Below, piece by piece: positions 35,663 to 44,231 of a DNA stretch of 62,422 nt. The stretch is from Methanoregulaceae archaeon PtaB.Bin056 (GTDB taxonomy: Archaea > Halobacteriota > Methanomicrobia > Methanomicrobiales > Methanospirillaceae). The notes below the pieces were generated by a model. The model was not told the DNA's origin. It searched no databases and was given only the letters and a program-made list of their open reading frames with translations. The first letter of the stretch is position 1, and each line of letters opens with the position of its first letter. The translations under genes and the position numbers were made by a program. The DNA is taken from positions 1-62,422 of the forward strand of contig MVQD01000082.1 of NCBI GenBank assembly GCA_002067095.1, given 5' to 3'.

Positions 35663-35756
35663 CTCCCTTTCTCACACCCAGGAGTTTTATTGCGGGACTG
35701 TCAGGGTACCCATGTTCCCCCTCCACAATATTGAAGCACTTTTTTGACAACTAGAT

Positions 35757-36278
35757 ATGATCGTGCACCTCGCTCCGCTGCTCCTCGTTACGGGATGCCT
35801 GATGCTCTTTTCGGGCTCTGCCATGGGTGCGATCACCATCGATGCCAGCCCCGCGACACCGCATATCGGAGAGCGGGTGCAGATCAGCGGGATTTCAGAT
35901 ATCCCGAACACCATCGCAGTCTACCTCTTCGTGACCGGCCCGGGACTGAACCGCGCGGGAGTCACCCTCGAGAACCTGCAGCTTCCCGCCGGTTCGGGCT
36001 ATTTCACGTCCGCATATGTACATCCTGACGGAAGGTTCGAGTACGAGTGGAACACGGGGTTTGTCGTGGGCCGCCTCGTCCCCGCGACTTACCGGATATA
36101 CGCAGTCAGCGTCCCGCTGAACCTGGAACGGCTCACCGACACCGACGAGATCTCCGTCTCCTACACTGATATCACGTTCTCAAGCCTCCCTCCCCCTGAA
36201 ATAGCAATTCCGTGGGAGATTCCCGCAGTTTCCCTTGTATTTGCCGCCGCGTTCCTTGCCTCAATCCGGCGCCGGTGA
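35757..36278 (+). CDS. secreted membrane-anchored protein, methanogen type
   Basis: 173 aa, not recognised with certainty. Signal peptide LLLVTGCLMLFSGSAMGA, an extracellular beta-rich domain (ITIDASPATPHIGERVQISG, then VYLFVTGPGLNRAGV), and a C-terminal membrane helix (AVSLVFAAAFLASI) ended by RRR. This is the layout of Methanomicrobiales surface proteins of the DUF3821-like sort. It faces the hisD gene convergently. Confidence 0.65.
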   Translation: MIVHLAPLLLVTGCLMLFSGSAMGAITIDASPATPHIGERVQISGISDIPNTIAVYLFVTGPGLNRAGVTLENLQLPAGSGYFTSAYVHPDGRFEYEWNTGFVVGRLVPATYRIYAVSVPLNLERLTDTDEISVSYTDITFSSLPPPEIAIPWEIPAVSLVFAAAFLASIRRR

Positions 36279-36432
36279 AGCTGATCCTGCGGGTCCCGCG
36301 TGCAGGCGAAGACTGAGTTTTGTTCTCCTGCACCTTCCGGTGAATTCCGGCGGGTCCGGGAGAGGCGGATCCGCGGCTGCCAGGACTCATCTGATCCGGG
36401 ATGAACGGGCACAACGATGCATCCAGTCCCGT

Positions 36433-37686
36433 TCAGGACGACTCCCTGCGGATCCTGACCGAACGTGCATGGGCCGTCAGCCCCTCCGCATCCGCCATGG
36501 TCTCGATAATGTCTCCCATTCCCTCGAGACCATCCCGGGTGATCAGCTGAACGGTGGTTCGTTTGCAGAAGTGCTGCACGTCGAGGCCCGAGTGGACCTG
36601 TGCATACCCCGCAGTCGGGAGGACATGGTTTGTGCCCGAGGCGTAATCCCCGCAGGCAACCGCTGAATAGCTGCCGAGGAAGACCGCTCCTGCATTCCTG
36701 ATTCCGCGCAGGACTCCCATCGGGTCGGCGACCTGGAGTGAGAGGTGCTCTGCGGCAGCGCGGTTCACGCACCCGACCGCTTCTTCCATTGACGCCGCCA
36801 CCAGGTATCCCGTGTTCCCCATGGCTTTCCTGAGTATCTCTTCCCTTTCTGCGCTCCTGATTCCCGATTCAAGGTGCATGCCCACCCGGGCAGGGAGGCC
36901 TGGATCCGTGGTCACGAGGAGACTTGCCGCTCTCGGGTCATGTTCCGCCTGGGCAAGGATATCGGCGGCGATGAACTCCGGCCGTGCGGAATCGTCTGCG
37001 AGCACGACGATCTCGCTCGGACCCGCCGGAAAATCGATCTCGGCTCGGTCGCGCAGAAGCATCTTTGCCACCGTCACGTAGATGTTTCCCGGGCCGACGA
37101 TCTTCTGGACGGGTCGGATGCTCTCTGTCCCAAGCGCCATGGCCGCGATCGCCTGTGCTCCACCTACGGTATAGATCTCGTCCACGCCCGCGATGTCCAT
37201 GGCCACGAGCGTTATGGGGGATATGGGGGGAGGGCTGCAGCAGCAGATGGACCGAACGCCTGCGACCCTCGCAGGAATCGTGCACATCAGAGCAGTGGAA
37301 GCGTAGGCTGCTCGCCCTCCCGGGATATAGGCCCCGATACGGTCGAGGGGAGTGGTCCTGACCCCGAGTAACACGCCGGGCTCAACCTCCTCGAGCCATA
37401 ACTCCCTCGGCTTTTGGAGTTCGCAGAAGCGGGAGATCCTTGCATCAGCCTCGATGAGGCTTGCGATGACCTGATCACTGACTGCATGGTAGGCCTCCTC
37501 AACCACCTCTTCTCCTACAAGGAGCGAATCGGTGTCAACTCCATCATACTGCCTGGTAAGATCGAGCAGGGCCCGATCACCCCCGCTCCCGACCCTTTCG
37601 ATGATCTCCTCGACGACAGGCCTTACCGATGAGAGCTCCGAGACCCGGTTTTTCATCCAATCCTCGAGCGATACGGCCTTCCACAT
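36433..37686 (-). CDS. hisD: histidinol dehydrogenase
   Basis: 417 aa. Zn-dependent two-step oxidation of histidinol to histidine. Family blocks: RVGSGGDRALLDLTRQYDGV, IPGGRAAYASTALMC, VGGAQAIAAMALGTESI, KIVGPGNIYVTVAK, SEIVVLADDSARPEFIAAD, and DYASGTNHVLPT with the Zn ligands near HEHxxR-like EHLSLQV. Stand-alone, divergent from tupA. Confidence 0.92.
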   Translation of the reverse strand: MWKAVSLEDWMKNRVSELSSVRPVVEEIIERVGSGGDRALLDLTRQYDGVDTDSLLVGEEVVEEAYHAVSDQVIASLIEADARISRFCELQKPRELWLEEVEPGVLLGVRTTPLDRIGAYIPGGRAAYASTALMCTIPARVAGVRSICCCSPPPISPITLVAMDIAGVDEIYTVGGAQAIAAMALGTESIRPVQKIVGPGNIYVTVAKMLLRDRAEIDFPAGPSEIVVLADDSARPEFIAADILAQAEHDPRAASLLVTTDPGLPARVGMHLESGIRSAEREEILRKAMGNTGYLVAASMEEAVGCVNRAAAEHLSLQVADPMGVLRGIRNAGAVFLGSYSAVACGDYASGTNHVLPTAGYAQVHSGLDVQHFCKRTTVQLITRDGLEGMGDIIETMADAEGLTAHARSVRIRRESS

Positions 37687-37834
37687 GGGGAAAACTTGGA
37701 CCGGCGGAGTGTTAAAGGTTCTTTAGGCCGAATCACCTGGTATCAGCAATTGATAATACAAGCGATTAATTATTCTCAAAGATTAAAAAGAAATATTCAT
37801 CAACCATGGTGTGAAAGGACTACGAGTGAGAGCT

Positions 37835-38806
37835 ATGATCCTAATACCCCGTAACGTGTGCATTTTACTACTTCTCAGCGCCCTTATCCTCGGCGGAGCA
37901 TTCTTCAGCGGGTGCACAACGACCACTCCATCACAGGGGAGCCCGACACCCACCCAGTCGGCAGAGAAATCGAAAGTGCTGCTTGCAACCACCACCAGCC
38001 TGTACGATACCGGTCTCCTCGATTACCTGGAGCCCATATTCGAAGAGAGGTATAACATCGACCTGCTCATCACCTCGCAGGGTACAGGAAAAGCCATCGA
38101 GATCGCCACCCGCGGCGACTGCGATATCCTTGCGGTGCATTCCCCGGCCCAGGAGGAGGCGTTCATGGCCGGCGGCCATGGCATCAACCGCCGCTGCTTC
38201 GCCTACAACTACTTCATCATCGTAGGACCGGCGAACGATCCGGCGGGGATCAAGGGGATGAAGCCCGAGGATGCATTCAAGACATTGATGACGATGGGCA
38301 AGGATAACACTGCCGGGGTATCATTCGTCTCCCGCGGCGACAACTCCGGGACTCATTCCGCTGAGAAGAATATCTGGAAGGCCGCCGGGTATAATTATAC
38401 CATGGACGTCCAGAAATCAGGGAACTGGTACATCGAGGCAGGGAGAGGAATGGGAGAGACCCTGCAGCTCGCATCAGAGAAGCAGGCCTATACACTGACA
38501 GACGAGGGGACCTACCTTGCCTACAAGGGGAACCTCGGACTGGTCCCGGTCATCGAGCAGGGGGACATCCTCCTGAACGTCTACAGTGTCATCACCGTAT
38601 ACACGCCCACTCAGCCCTCTGAAAAGATCGCGATGGCCAACAACTTCGTGAACTTCCTCACTTCCCCTGAGATCCAGACTGCCATTGGCGAATTCGGGAA
38701 GGAAAAATACGGCAGGAACCTCTTTACCCCGATGGCCGGGGGATGCAGCCAGTTCAGGTGCGACTGCACGAGCCCGGCAACTGCCACGAAACCTGCGGCT
38801 GCCTGA
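37835..38806 (+). CDS. tupA: tungstate-type ABC transporter substrate-binding lipoprotein
   Basis: 323 aa. Lipoprotein signal peptide with lipobox FFSGC. The mature part carries TupA landmarks: LLATTTSLYDTGLLDYL, SQGTGKAIEIATRGDCD, AVHSPAQEEAFM, NYFIIVGPANDPA and FVSRGDNSGTHSAEK. Captures tungstate (possibly molybdate) outside the cell. Its permease and ATPase (tupB, tupC) are 21 kb away. ATG 37835 is preferred as it starts the signal peptide; GTG 37811 is an alternative. The intergenic DNA upstream has TATCA-N5-TGATA at 37741-37755, a weak operator candidate. Confidence 0.87.
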   Translation: MILIPRNVCILLLLSALILGGAFFSGCTTTTPSQGSPTPTQSAEKSKVLLATTTSLYDTGLLDYLEPIFEERYNIDLLITSQGTGKAIEIATRGDCDILAVHSPAQEEAFMAGGHGINRRCFAYNYFIIVGPANDPAGIKGMKPEDAFKTLMTMGKDNTAGVSFVSRGDNSGTHSAEKNIWKAAGYNYTMDVQKSGNWYIEAGRGMGETLQLASEKQAYTLTDEGTYLAYKGNLGLVPVIEQGDILLNVYSVITVYTPTQPSEKIAMANNFVNFLTSPEIQTAIGEFGKEKYGRNLFTPMAGGCSQFRCDCTSPATATKPAAA

Positions 38807-38923
38807 TCACTTCAAATTTTTCCCCATGCCTGACGGGATTTGGGGAACAATGGAAGGGGAAATCCCCGGTCATAAACCGGACCTGGTAGGTGGAATTTTT
38901 AAGATCTACTGGATTGAGAACAC

Positions 38924-39793
38924 ATGGAACGTAACCTGATTCATGAGAGAGAGACAGGAGAGCGAACCGGACTGCACAGAAGATCTGTGCTTTGCATCAT
39001 CTGCATACTTTCGCTCTCCCTGGGGGCCTGCGCCGCTACTACATCCCTGAAAATCGTCAAATATGGAGACGATGGAATCACCATCCTGAATGAGACGTCT
39101 GCTACGTATGAGTGGATGGAACAAAATCTCCCCGTACACGGCGATGGATCCACGCACTACTATCACCAGGGACCGGTCTTCCTTGACGACCCTGATCCCG
39201 CGATCCAGGAAATGCTGCGATGGAATGCTCCCGAAGATAAAAACGTCCGGGAAAAGGACATGGGAGCGGTGAAGGGGACCAATCTCCGTGACCTCTGCGA
39301 CCTGGTGGGAGGGATGTCCCCGGGAGATACCGTGAAGATCAGGGCTGCAGACGGTTTCTCCAGGGAGTTTGCCTACCGGAACGTGTATTACCCCCCTTCA
39401 GGACAGGGGCCCCTTGTCGTGACCTGGTGGAAGGGAGACGCCGGATACGTTCCGGATTACCGGGAAGGGATGCGGCTTGTATTCTTTGCCGACACACGCA
39501 CGAATCCATGGGGGATCCATGCGTTTGGTAACTGGGACTGGCACGAGTCGGCTGATGAACAGTTCTGGTATTACTACCGCCAGGGGGATCAGAAGTATCC
39601 TACTACGACAGGCCTCTCTGTCCAGTACATTTCAGACATTTTGATCTATTCCGGCAGTCCATCACAGAGTGAACCGCCACGCACCACAGCCCCTGATGTA
39701 TTGGAGGCTCCGACACAGGCAGGATTCTCACTCCATCTGATCATGGGTGCTCTCGGGGCCGGCGGTTTCCTCGCATACAATTTTAAGAGGTAA
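38924..39793 (+). CDS. secreted 'WMEANL'-domain protein, membrane-anchored
   Basis: 289 aa. Signal peptide ending at ACA, then one about 215-residue domain shared by five proteins in this window: VKYGDDGITILNET, YEWMEQNLPVHGDG, THYYHQGPVFLDDPDP, GAVKGTNLRDLCDLVGGM, and TNPWGIHAFGNWDWHE. The second half resembles the sulfite-oxidase/Oxidored_molyb layout (DLCDLVGGM, VKIRAADGFS, PDYREGMRLVFFAD). The C-terminus (TQAGFSLHLIMGALGAGGF, then basic KR) looks like an archaeosortase-type anchor. No function is known; the domain is next to Mo/W transport genes. TATA-like AATTTTTAAG lies about 20-30 bases upstream. Confidence 0.75.
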   Translation: MERNLIHERETGERTGLHRRSVLCIICILSLSLGACAATTSLKIVKYGDDGITILNETSATYEWMEQNLPVHGDGSTHYYHQGPVFLDDPDPAIQEMLRWNAPEDKNVREKDMGAVKGTNLRDLCDLVGGMSPGDTVKIRAADGFSREFAYRNVYYPPSGQGPLVVTWWKGDAGYVPDYREGMRLVFFADTRTNPWGIHAFGNWDWHESADEQFWYYYRQGDQKYPTTTGLSVQYISDILIYSGSPSQSEPPRTTAPDVLEAPTQAGFSLHLIMGALGAGGFLAYNFKR

Positions 39794-39798
39794 GGATA

Positions 39799-40689
39799 AT
39801 GAATTCAAGTTCTTTTTCCCTACGTATTTTTGACACGCAACGAGATTTCGGGATCGGATTGTTTTCGTGCATCGTTGCCGCGATCCTGCTCTTCGGGCTG
39901 ATACACGTCACGTGCGCAGCTCCCACTACGGAAGTGCGCGTCACGAAATATGCCGCGGACGGTACGACGGTTCTGAACGAAACGACGGTATCGTACCAGT
40001 GGATGGAAGCAAATCTCCCTGTTTATGGTGATGGCCTGACCCACTACTACCACCAGGGCCCGGTCTTCGTCGATGACAAGGAAGGGCAGTGGGACGTGAA
40101 CGAGACGAGTAATTTCAAGGACCACGGCGCGGTGAAGGGAACCAATGTCAAAGACCTTTGCGAACTCGTGAGAGGCATGGTTGAAGGGGACGAGGTGATG
40201 ATCAAGGCAACGGACGGGTACCACGTTGAATTCGGGTACGAAAACGTATACCATCCGCTGCCCCGTCAGGGGCCGATTGTCGTTACATGGTATAATGGAG
40301 AGGAGACCCTCGTGGGCGAACGCCACGGCGTCGGGTATCCCCCGGATTATTTTGTAGGGATGCGCCTCGTCTTCTTTGCTGATACATCGGTGAACAGCGA
40401 GGAAAAGCACGTATTTGGGAATAACGACATGCGGGTCGTCATGCCCGCGGACCGGATTCACCTCTTCGATGAACTGTATCCCTCAACGAACGGCTACACT
40501 GTCAAATGGATCGATGAGGTGAGGGTCTATACGGGTGGGTATCACGGACCTGAGGGGGTCCTTGCGAAGTCTATGGAAGAAAAAGTCCCTTCCCGGGCTA
40601 CTACATCCCAGAAAAGCCCGCATATTCTATTCACGTGTATCGGTGGGATCGTCATTACCTTACTTCTTGCCTGGAGGCGTTCATCGTGA
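39799..40689 (+). CDS. secreted 'WMEANL'-domain protein, second paralogue
   Basis: 296 aa. Signal peptide to TCA, then the same domain: VTKYAADGTTVLNETTV, YQWMEANLPVYGDG, THYYHQGPVFVDD, GAVKGTNVKDLCELVRGM, PPDYFVGMRLVFFAD, and a C-terminal membrane segment (ILFTCIGGIVITLLLAW) ended RRSS. Follows the first paralogue by 5 bases and overlaps the next gene by GTGA, so it is part of the wtp operon. Function unknown. Confidence 0.75.
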   Translation: MNSSSFSLRIFDTQRDFGIGLFSCIVAAILLFGLIHVTCAAPTTEVRVTKYAADGTTVLNETTVSYQWMEANLPVYGDGLTHYYHQGPVFVDDKEGQWDVNETSNFKDHGAVKGTNVKDLCELVRGMVEGDEVMIKATDGYHVEFGYENVYHPLPRQGPIVVTWYNGEETLVGERHGVGYPPDYFVGMRLVFFADTSVNSEEKHVFGNNDMRVVMPADRIHLFDELYPSTNGYTVKWIDEVRVYTGGYHGPEGVLAKSMEEKVPSRATTSQKSPHILFTCIGGIVITLLLAWRRSS

Positions 40690-41276
40690 TCAGGACCATA
40701 CAGACCGGTCTCATCCTGCTGATGCTGTTCATTGTTGGTGCGGGATGTATAAACCCGGCTCCTGTATCATCGTCTCCCGCCGTGACGGTTCCAGTTGAGG
40801 ACTATCGCAGTTGGACCCTTACAGTGAATGGTACAGCGCGGCAGGTGTACTCCCTTGCCGAGCTCCGGGCACTCCCAGCCACCACCGGCCACGGTTTTGC
40901 GGTCTCAACCGTGGGGATAAAATACGGCCCCTATATCTGCAGGGGTGTCCTCCTTACCGATCTCCTGGAACGTGCGGGAGGGATATCACAGGGAGACCAG
41001 GTCTGGATATCGGCGCCTGACGGCTATCTCTGGGTCTTTGATTATGATCAGGTCCAGGGAAACGGCTTCATCACATTCAATGAGAGTCTCAAGGAGATTC
41101 CGCCACCTCCTCTCCGAATACTCCTTGCTTATGAATTCGATGGTTCACCGCTCACCTACAATGACGGTGCACCTCTGCGGGTTGCAATCATCTCCGATGA
41201 GAAGAATGTTGTGACCGAAGGCAGCGCATGGGTAAAATGGGTAGACAGTATCGAAGTTCACAGGAAGACTCAATGA
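40686..41276 (+). CDS. sulfite-oxidase-fold (Oxidored_molyb-like) lipoprotein
   Basis: 196 aa from GTG 40686. Lipobox IVGAGC after a 15-residue hydrophobic stretch. The mature domain is SUOX-like: WTLTVNGTARQVYSLAELR, GPYICRGVLLTDLLERAG, VWISAPDGYLWVFDYDQV, GAPLRVAII and VKWVDSIEVH. The Cys that ligates Mo in sulfite oxidases is not at the usual place (the only Cys is in YICRGV), so cofactor binding is doubtful. Both ends overlap neighbouring genes, fixing it in the operon just before wtpA. Confidence 0.78.
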   Translation: MIRTIQTGLILLMLFIVGAGCINPAPVSSSPAVTVPVEDYRSWTLTVNGTARQVYSLAELRALPATTGHGFAVSTVGIKYGPYICRGVLLTDLLERAGGISQGDQVWISAPDGYLWVFDYDQVQGNGFITFNESLKEIPPPPLRILLAYEFDGSPLTYNDGAPLRVAIISDEKNVVTEGSAWVKWVDSIEVHRKTQ

Positions 41277-42322
41277 GAGGGAACCTGTATCCTGTGGTGA
41301 TTGCGATCATTATCGGTATCTTTGTCATCTCTTCAGGGTGCACGGACAGGCCAGTTGAGAAGGTACCGGTGAAGGTGGTTGCTGCGGGAAGCCTCCTCGT
41401 GCCACTGGCTGACGCTGAAGCCCGGTATGAGGCACTGCACCCCGAAATCGATATCCAGGTGGAGGGGCACGGGAGCATCCAGGCGATTAGGCAGGTGACT
41501 GAGATCAACCGCCCTTTCGATGTTGTTGCCGTGGCCGATGAATCCCTCATTCCCGATCTGATGTACTGCCCGGTCCAGAACGGCGAGGGAAACTATACTG
41601 ACTGGTACACGACCTTTGCACGGAACGAGATGGTAATCGCCTATACCGCGAACAGCAGGTATCACGATGAGATAACCCGTGATAACTGGTATCATGTCCT
41701 TTCCAGGCCGGATGTCCGTGTGGGATTCTCAAATCCTATGCTGGATGCCGCCGGCTATCGGGCCCTCCTTGTCACCATGCTCGCGGGGGAGGAGTACCAG
41801 GATTGGACCATTTTTTCCCGGGTAATCGGGGACTATTTCGACCCGCCACTTGTAGTTGAGAACGAGGACGATATCCAGACCGTGCGGCTTCCGCAGGTCT
41901 TGAAACCCTTGGGAAACAAGATCGCGGTGCGGGACGGGAGTGTCTTCCTGATGTCACTGCTCGAGGCAGGTGGCATAGACTATGCATTCGAGTACCGGAG
42001 TGTTGCGGAGGCACAAGGAGTGCCTTATATCATCCTTCCGGATACCATCAACCTTGGAACAGATCAGTTCAATCAGGAATACCATAGGGCAAGAGTGATC
42101 CTTGGGTTTCCGCGTTTTTCAGTCATTGGAAGCGAACGAACAGGGATGCCGATCCTTTATGCAGCGACTATACCCTCGACTGCCGTCAGGGTTGAAGAGG
42201 CCAGGGAGTTTTTGGAGTTTTTCCTCTCGGAGGTACAAAAGGGGGGAAGAGGCTGGCCAGAACCTCTTGATACTCCCCACGAATTCCCATGGAACATAAA
42301 CACCATGGCTGCCGGGGGGTGA
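41273..42322 (+). CDS. wtpA: molybdate/tungstate ABC transporter substrate-binding lipoprotein
   Basis: 349 aa from ATG 41273 (ATGA overlap). Lipobox ISSGC. WtpA/ModA features: VVAAGSLLVPLADAEARYE, EGHGSIQAIRQVTEI, VVAVADESLIPDLM, WYTTFARNEMVIAYT, NWYHVLSRPDVRVGFSNP and DAAGYRALLVTML. Binds oxyanions outside the cell for WtpBC. Confidence 0.9.
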   Translation: MRGNLYPVVIAIIIGIFVISSGCTDRPVEKVPVKVVAAGSLLVPLADAEARYEALHPEIDIQVEGHGSIQAIRQVTEINRPFDVVAVADESLIPDLMYCPVQNGEGNYTDWYTTFARNEMVIAYTANSRYHDEITRDNWYHVLSRPDVRVGFSNPMLDAAGYRALLVTMLAGEEYQDWTIFSRVIGDYFDPPLVVENEDDIQTVRLPQVLKPLGNKIAVRDGSVFLMSLLEAGGIDYAFEYRSVAEAQGVPYIILPDTINLGTDQFNQEYHRARVILGFPRFSVIGSERTGMPILYAATIPSTAVRVEEAREFLEFFLSEVQKGGRGWPEPLDTPHEFPWNINTMAAGG

Positions 42323-42325
42323 AGC

Positions 42326-43141
42326 ATGCCAGTTTCCTCCCGCTTTCAGCATGATCCTCTTGTCCTCGTTTTTGCAATTGCCGGCGGGAGTCTCGTTGCC
42401 CTGATCCTGCTTGCGGTTCTCACCATTGCAGTCCCCGAACTTGCAAATCCTTTCCATCTCGCAAGCGTAGCTGGTGAACCGGGAGTGGTGGATTCCCTTC
42501 TCCTTACCTTTCTGGCAGGATTCGTGGCGGTGTTGATCCTTGCACTGCTCGGAACACCGCTTGCGTACCTCCTTGCGCGAAATGATTTCACCGGAAAGGC
42601 AGTTATCGAAGGACTGATCGATATCCCGCTTATCCTGCCCCATACGGTTGCCGGCCTAATGGTGTATTTCCTCTTCATGTCAAGGGGCGTGATCGGGGCG
42701 CCTTTCAGTGAGATGGGAGTTTTTTTCGAGGAGGCGTTCCCTGGCATCGTTGCCGCGATGGTCTTTGTCGCGATCCCCTATTACGTAGATGGCGTCCGGG
42801 AGGGCTTCGGGACGGTTCCCGTGCGGCTTGAGCATGTCGCCCGGACGCTTGGGGCAACATGGTGGCAGGCCTTCACCCGGATCGTTCTCCCGCTCACCTC
42901 GCGACACCTCGTGAGCTGCGCACTCGTGGCCTGGGGCAGAGCGATAGGAGAATTTGCCGCAGTAGTGATGATCGCATACTTCCCCATGGTCATCTCGGCC
43001 CTGATCTACCAGCGGTTTGCGACCGGTGGGATTGCGGAGAGCAGAAGCGTGGCATTTATAATGCTTGTCCTCTGCCTGGCCCTCTTCATCGGTATACGAG
43101 TGCTCACGAAGCACCTCGGGAGGTATGATGATACAGCTTGA
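42326..43141 (+). CDS. wtpB: molybdate/tungstate ABC transporter permease
   Basis: 271 aa, six membrane segments. The cytosolic EAA-like loop ARTLGATWWQAFTRIVLP contacts the ATPase. Pattern IDIPLILPHTVAGLMVYFLF and WGRAIGEFAAVVMIAYFP is typical of ModB/WtpB. Overlaps wtpC by about 17 bases. Confidence 0.9.
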   Translation: MPVSSRFQHDPLVLVFAIAGGSLVALILLAVLTIAVPELANPFHLASVAGEPGVVDSLLLTFLAGFVAVLILALLGTPLAYLLARNDFTGKAVIEGLIDIPLILPHTVAGLMVYFLFMSRGVIGAPFSEMGVFFEEAFPGIVAAMVFVAIPYYVDGVREGFGTVPVRLEHVARTLGATWWQAFTRIVLPLTSRHLVSCALVAWGRAIGEFAAVVMIAYFPMVISALIYQRFATGGIAESRSVAFIMLVLCLALFIGIRVLTKHLGRYDDTA

Positions 43142-44231
43142 GGGGGTATCACTGACCCGGAGTACATTTTCACTCAGGGGAATCACCCTCTCTCTCAAGA
43201 AGGGAGAACATTTCTTTATCATAGGGCCTTCAGGTTCCGGAAAGACCCTCCTCCTTGAGACTATCGCGGGGATCCATCCGGATGCCGGGGGCAGGATCCT
43301 GATGATGGGGAAGGATATAACAGATCTTCCTCCCGAAGAGCGGGGTTTGTCGCTCATGTACCAGGACTATTCCCTCTTTCCCCACCTCACTGTCTCGGAG
43401 AATATCGGATTTGGCCTGACGATCCGGGGCATTCCGCACCGTGAGATATCCAAGGTGGTTGAGAGCCTGGTTGCGAGGTATGGGATCGCTTCGCTCCGCG
43501 ACCGTTATCCTGCGTCGCTCTCCGGGGGAGAGAAGCAACGCGTGGCGCTGGCACGGGCTCTCGCCACCAGCCCCGCACTCCTGATGCTTGATGAGCCATT
43601 TGCTGCAATCGATCCAATGCTCAAATCGCAGTTCATGCACGAACTGAGAATGATCAGGGAGCAAGGGAATCTCACCATCCTCCAGGTGAGCCATTCACGG
43701 GAGGAGACGTATGCCCTTGCCGACAGGGTGGCAGTGATGATCGATGGGACGGTAAGGCAGGTGGGAACCTGTGATGAAGTGTTCAGCCGCCCGGCATCGC
43801 TTGACGTGGCCATTTTCACGGGGTTTGAAAATATCCTTGAGGGAACGGTGATATCAGACGATACAGGGGGCCATATTCTCGTGGCGGGCAGGATCCGCAT
43901 CGCTGTTCCTCATGATATCCTGCCCGGCACCCGACTGGTCGCCTGTATCAGGGCAGCAGATGTCAGGATTCACCCGGAAGGTCACCTGTGTACTCCAGGG
44001 ATTCACCCCGCTGAGGGGATCGTGACAGGTATCAGGGAAGATGAACGTGGTACCTCGGTTACCGTGGACTGTGGTGTCGCAATCATCTCATGGTTCTCCC
44101 ATCGTGAACAGGAGAAGTACCAATGGAGAACCGGCCAGAAAGCCAGGGTAGTACTCCCATCCCCGTTGGTCCACCTAGTTCTGGAAGGGCACCTGGAGGG
44201 TCTCCCCATATCACATTCACGATTCCCATGA
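43125..44231 (+). CDS. wtpC: molybdate/tungstate ABC transporter ATP-binding protein
   Basis: 368 aa. Walker A GPSGSGKT, Q-loop YQDYSLFPHL, signature LSGGEKQRVALARAL, Walker B LLMLDEP and H-loop VSHSREE; a C-terminal TOBE/MOP-like domain (GFENILEGTV, IRAADVRIHP, VTGIREDERG) may sense oxyanion. ATG 43125 or 43128 sit right after a GGGAGG site. Overlaps the next gene by ATGA, so the surface protein downstream is translationally coupled. Confidence 0.92.
   Translation: MMIQLEGVSLTRSTFSLRGITLSLKKGEHFFIIGPSGSGKTLLLETIAGIHPDAGGRILMMGKDITDLPPEERGLSLMYQDYSLFPHLTVSENIGFGLTIRGIPHREISKVVESLVARYGIASLRDRYPASLSGGEKQRVALARALATSPALLMLDEPFAAIDPMLKSQFMHELRMIREQGNLTILQVSHSREETYALADRVAVMIDGTVRQVGTCDEVFSRPASLDVAIFTGFENILEGTVISDDTGGHILVAGRIRIAVPHDILPGTRLVACIRAADVRIHPEGHLCTPGIHPAEGIVTGIREDERGTSVTVDCGVAIISWFSHREQEKYQWRTGQKARVVLPSPLVHLVLEGHLEGLPISHSRFP

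Noticed and set aside
37741-37755. TATCA-N5-TGATA before tupA as a copy of the shared operator
   Set aside because: Only loosely similar to the 21-base pattern; kept as a weak note under tupA, not as a site.
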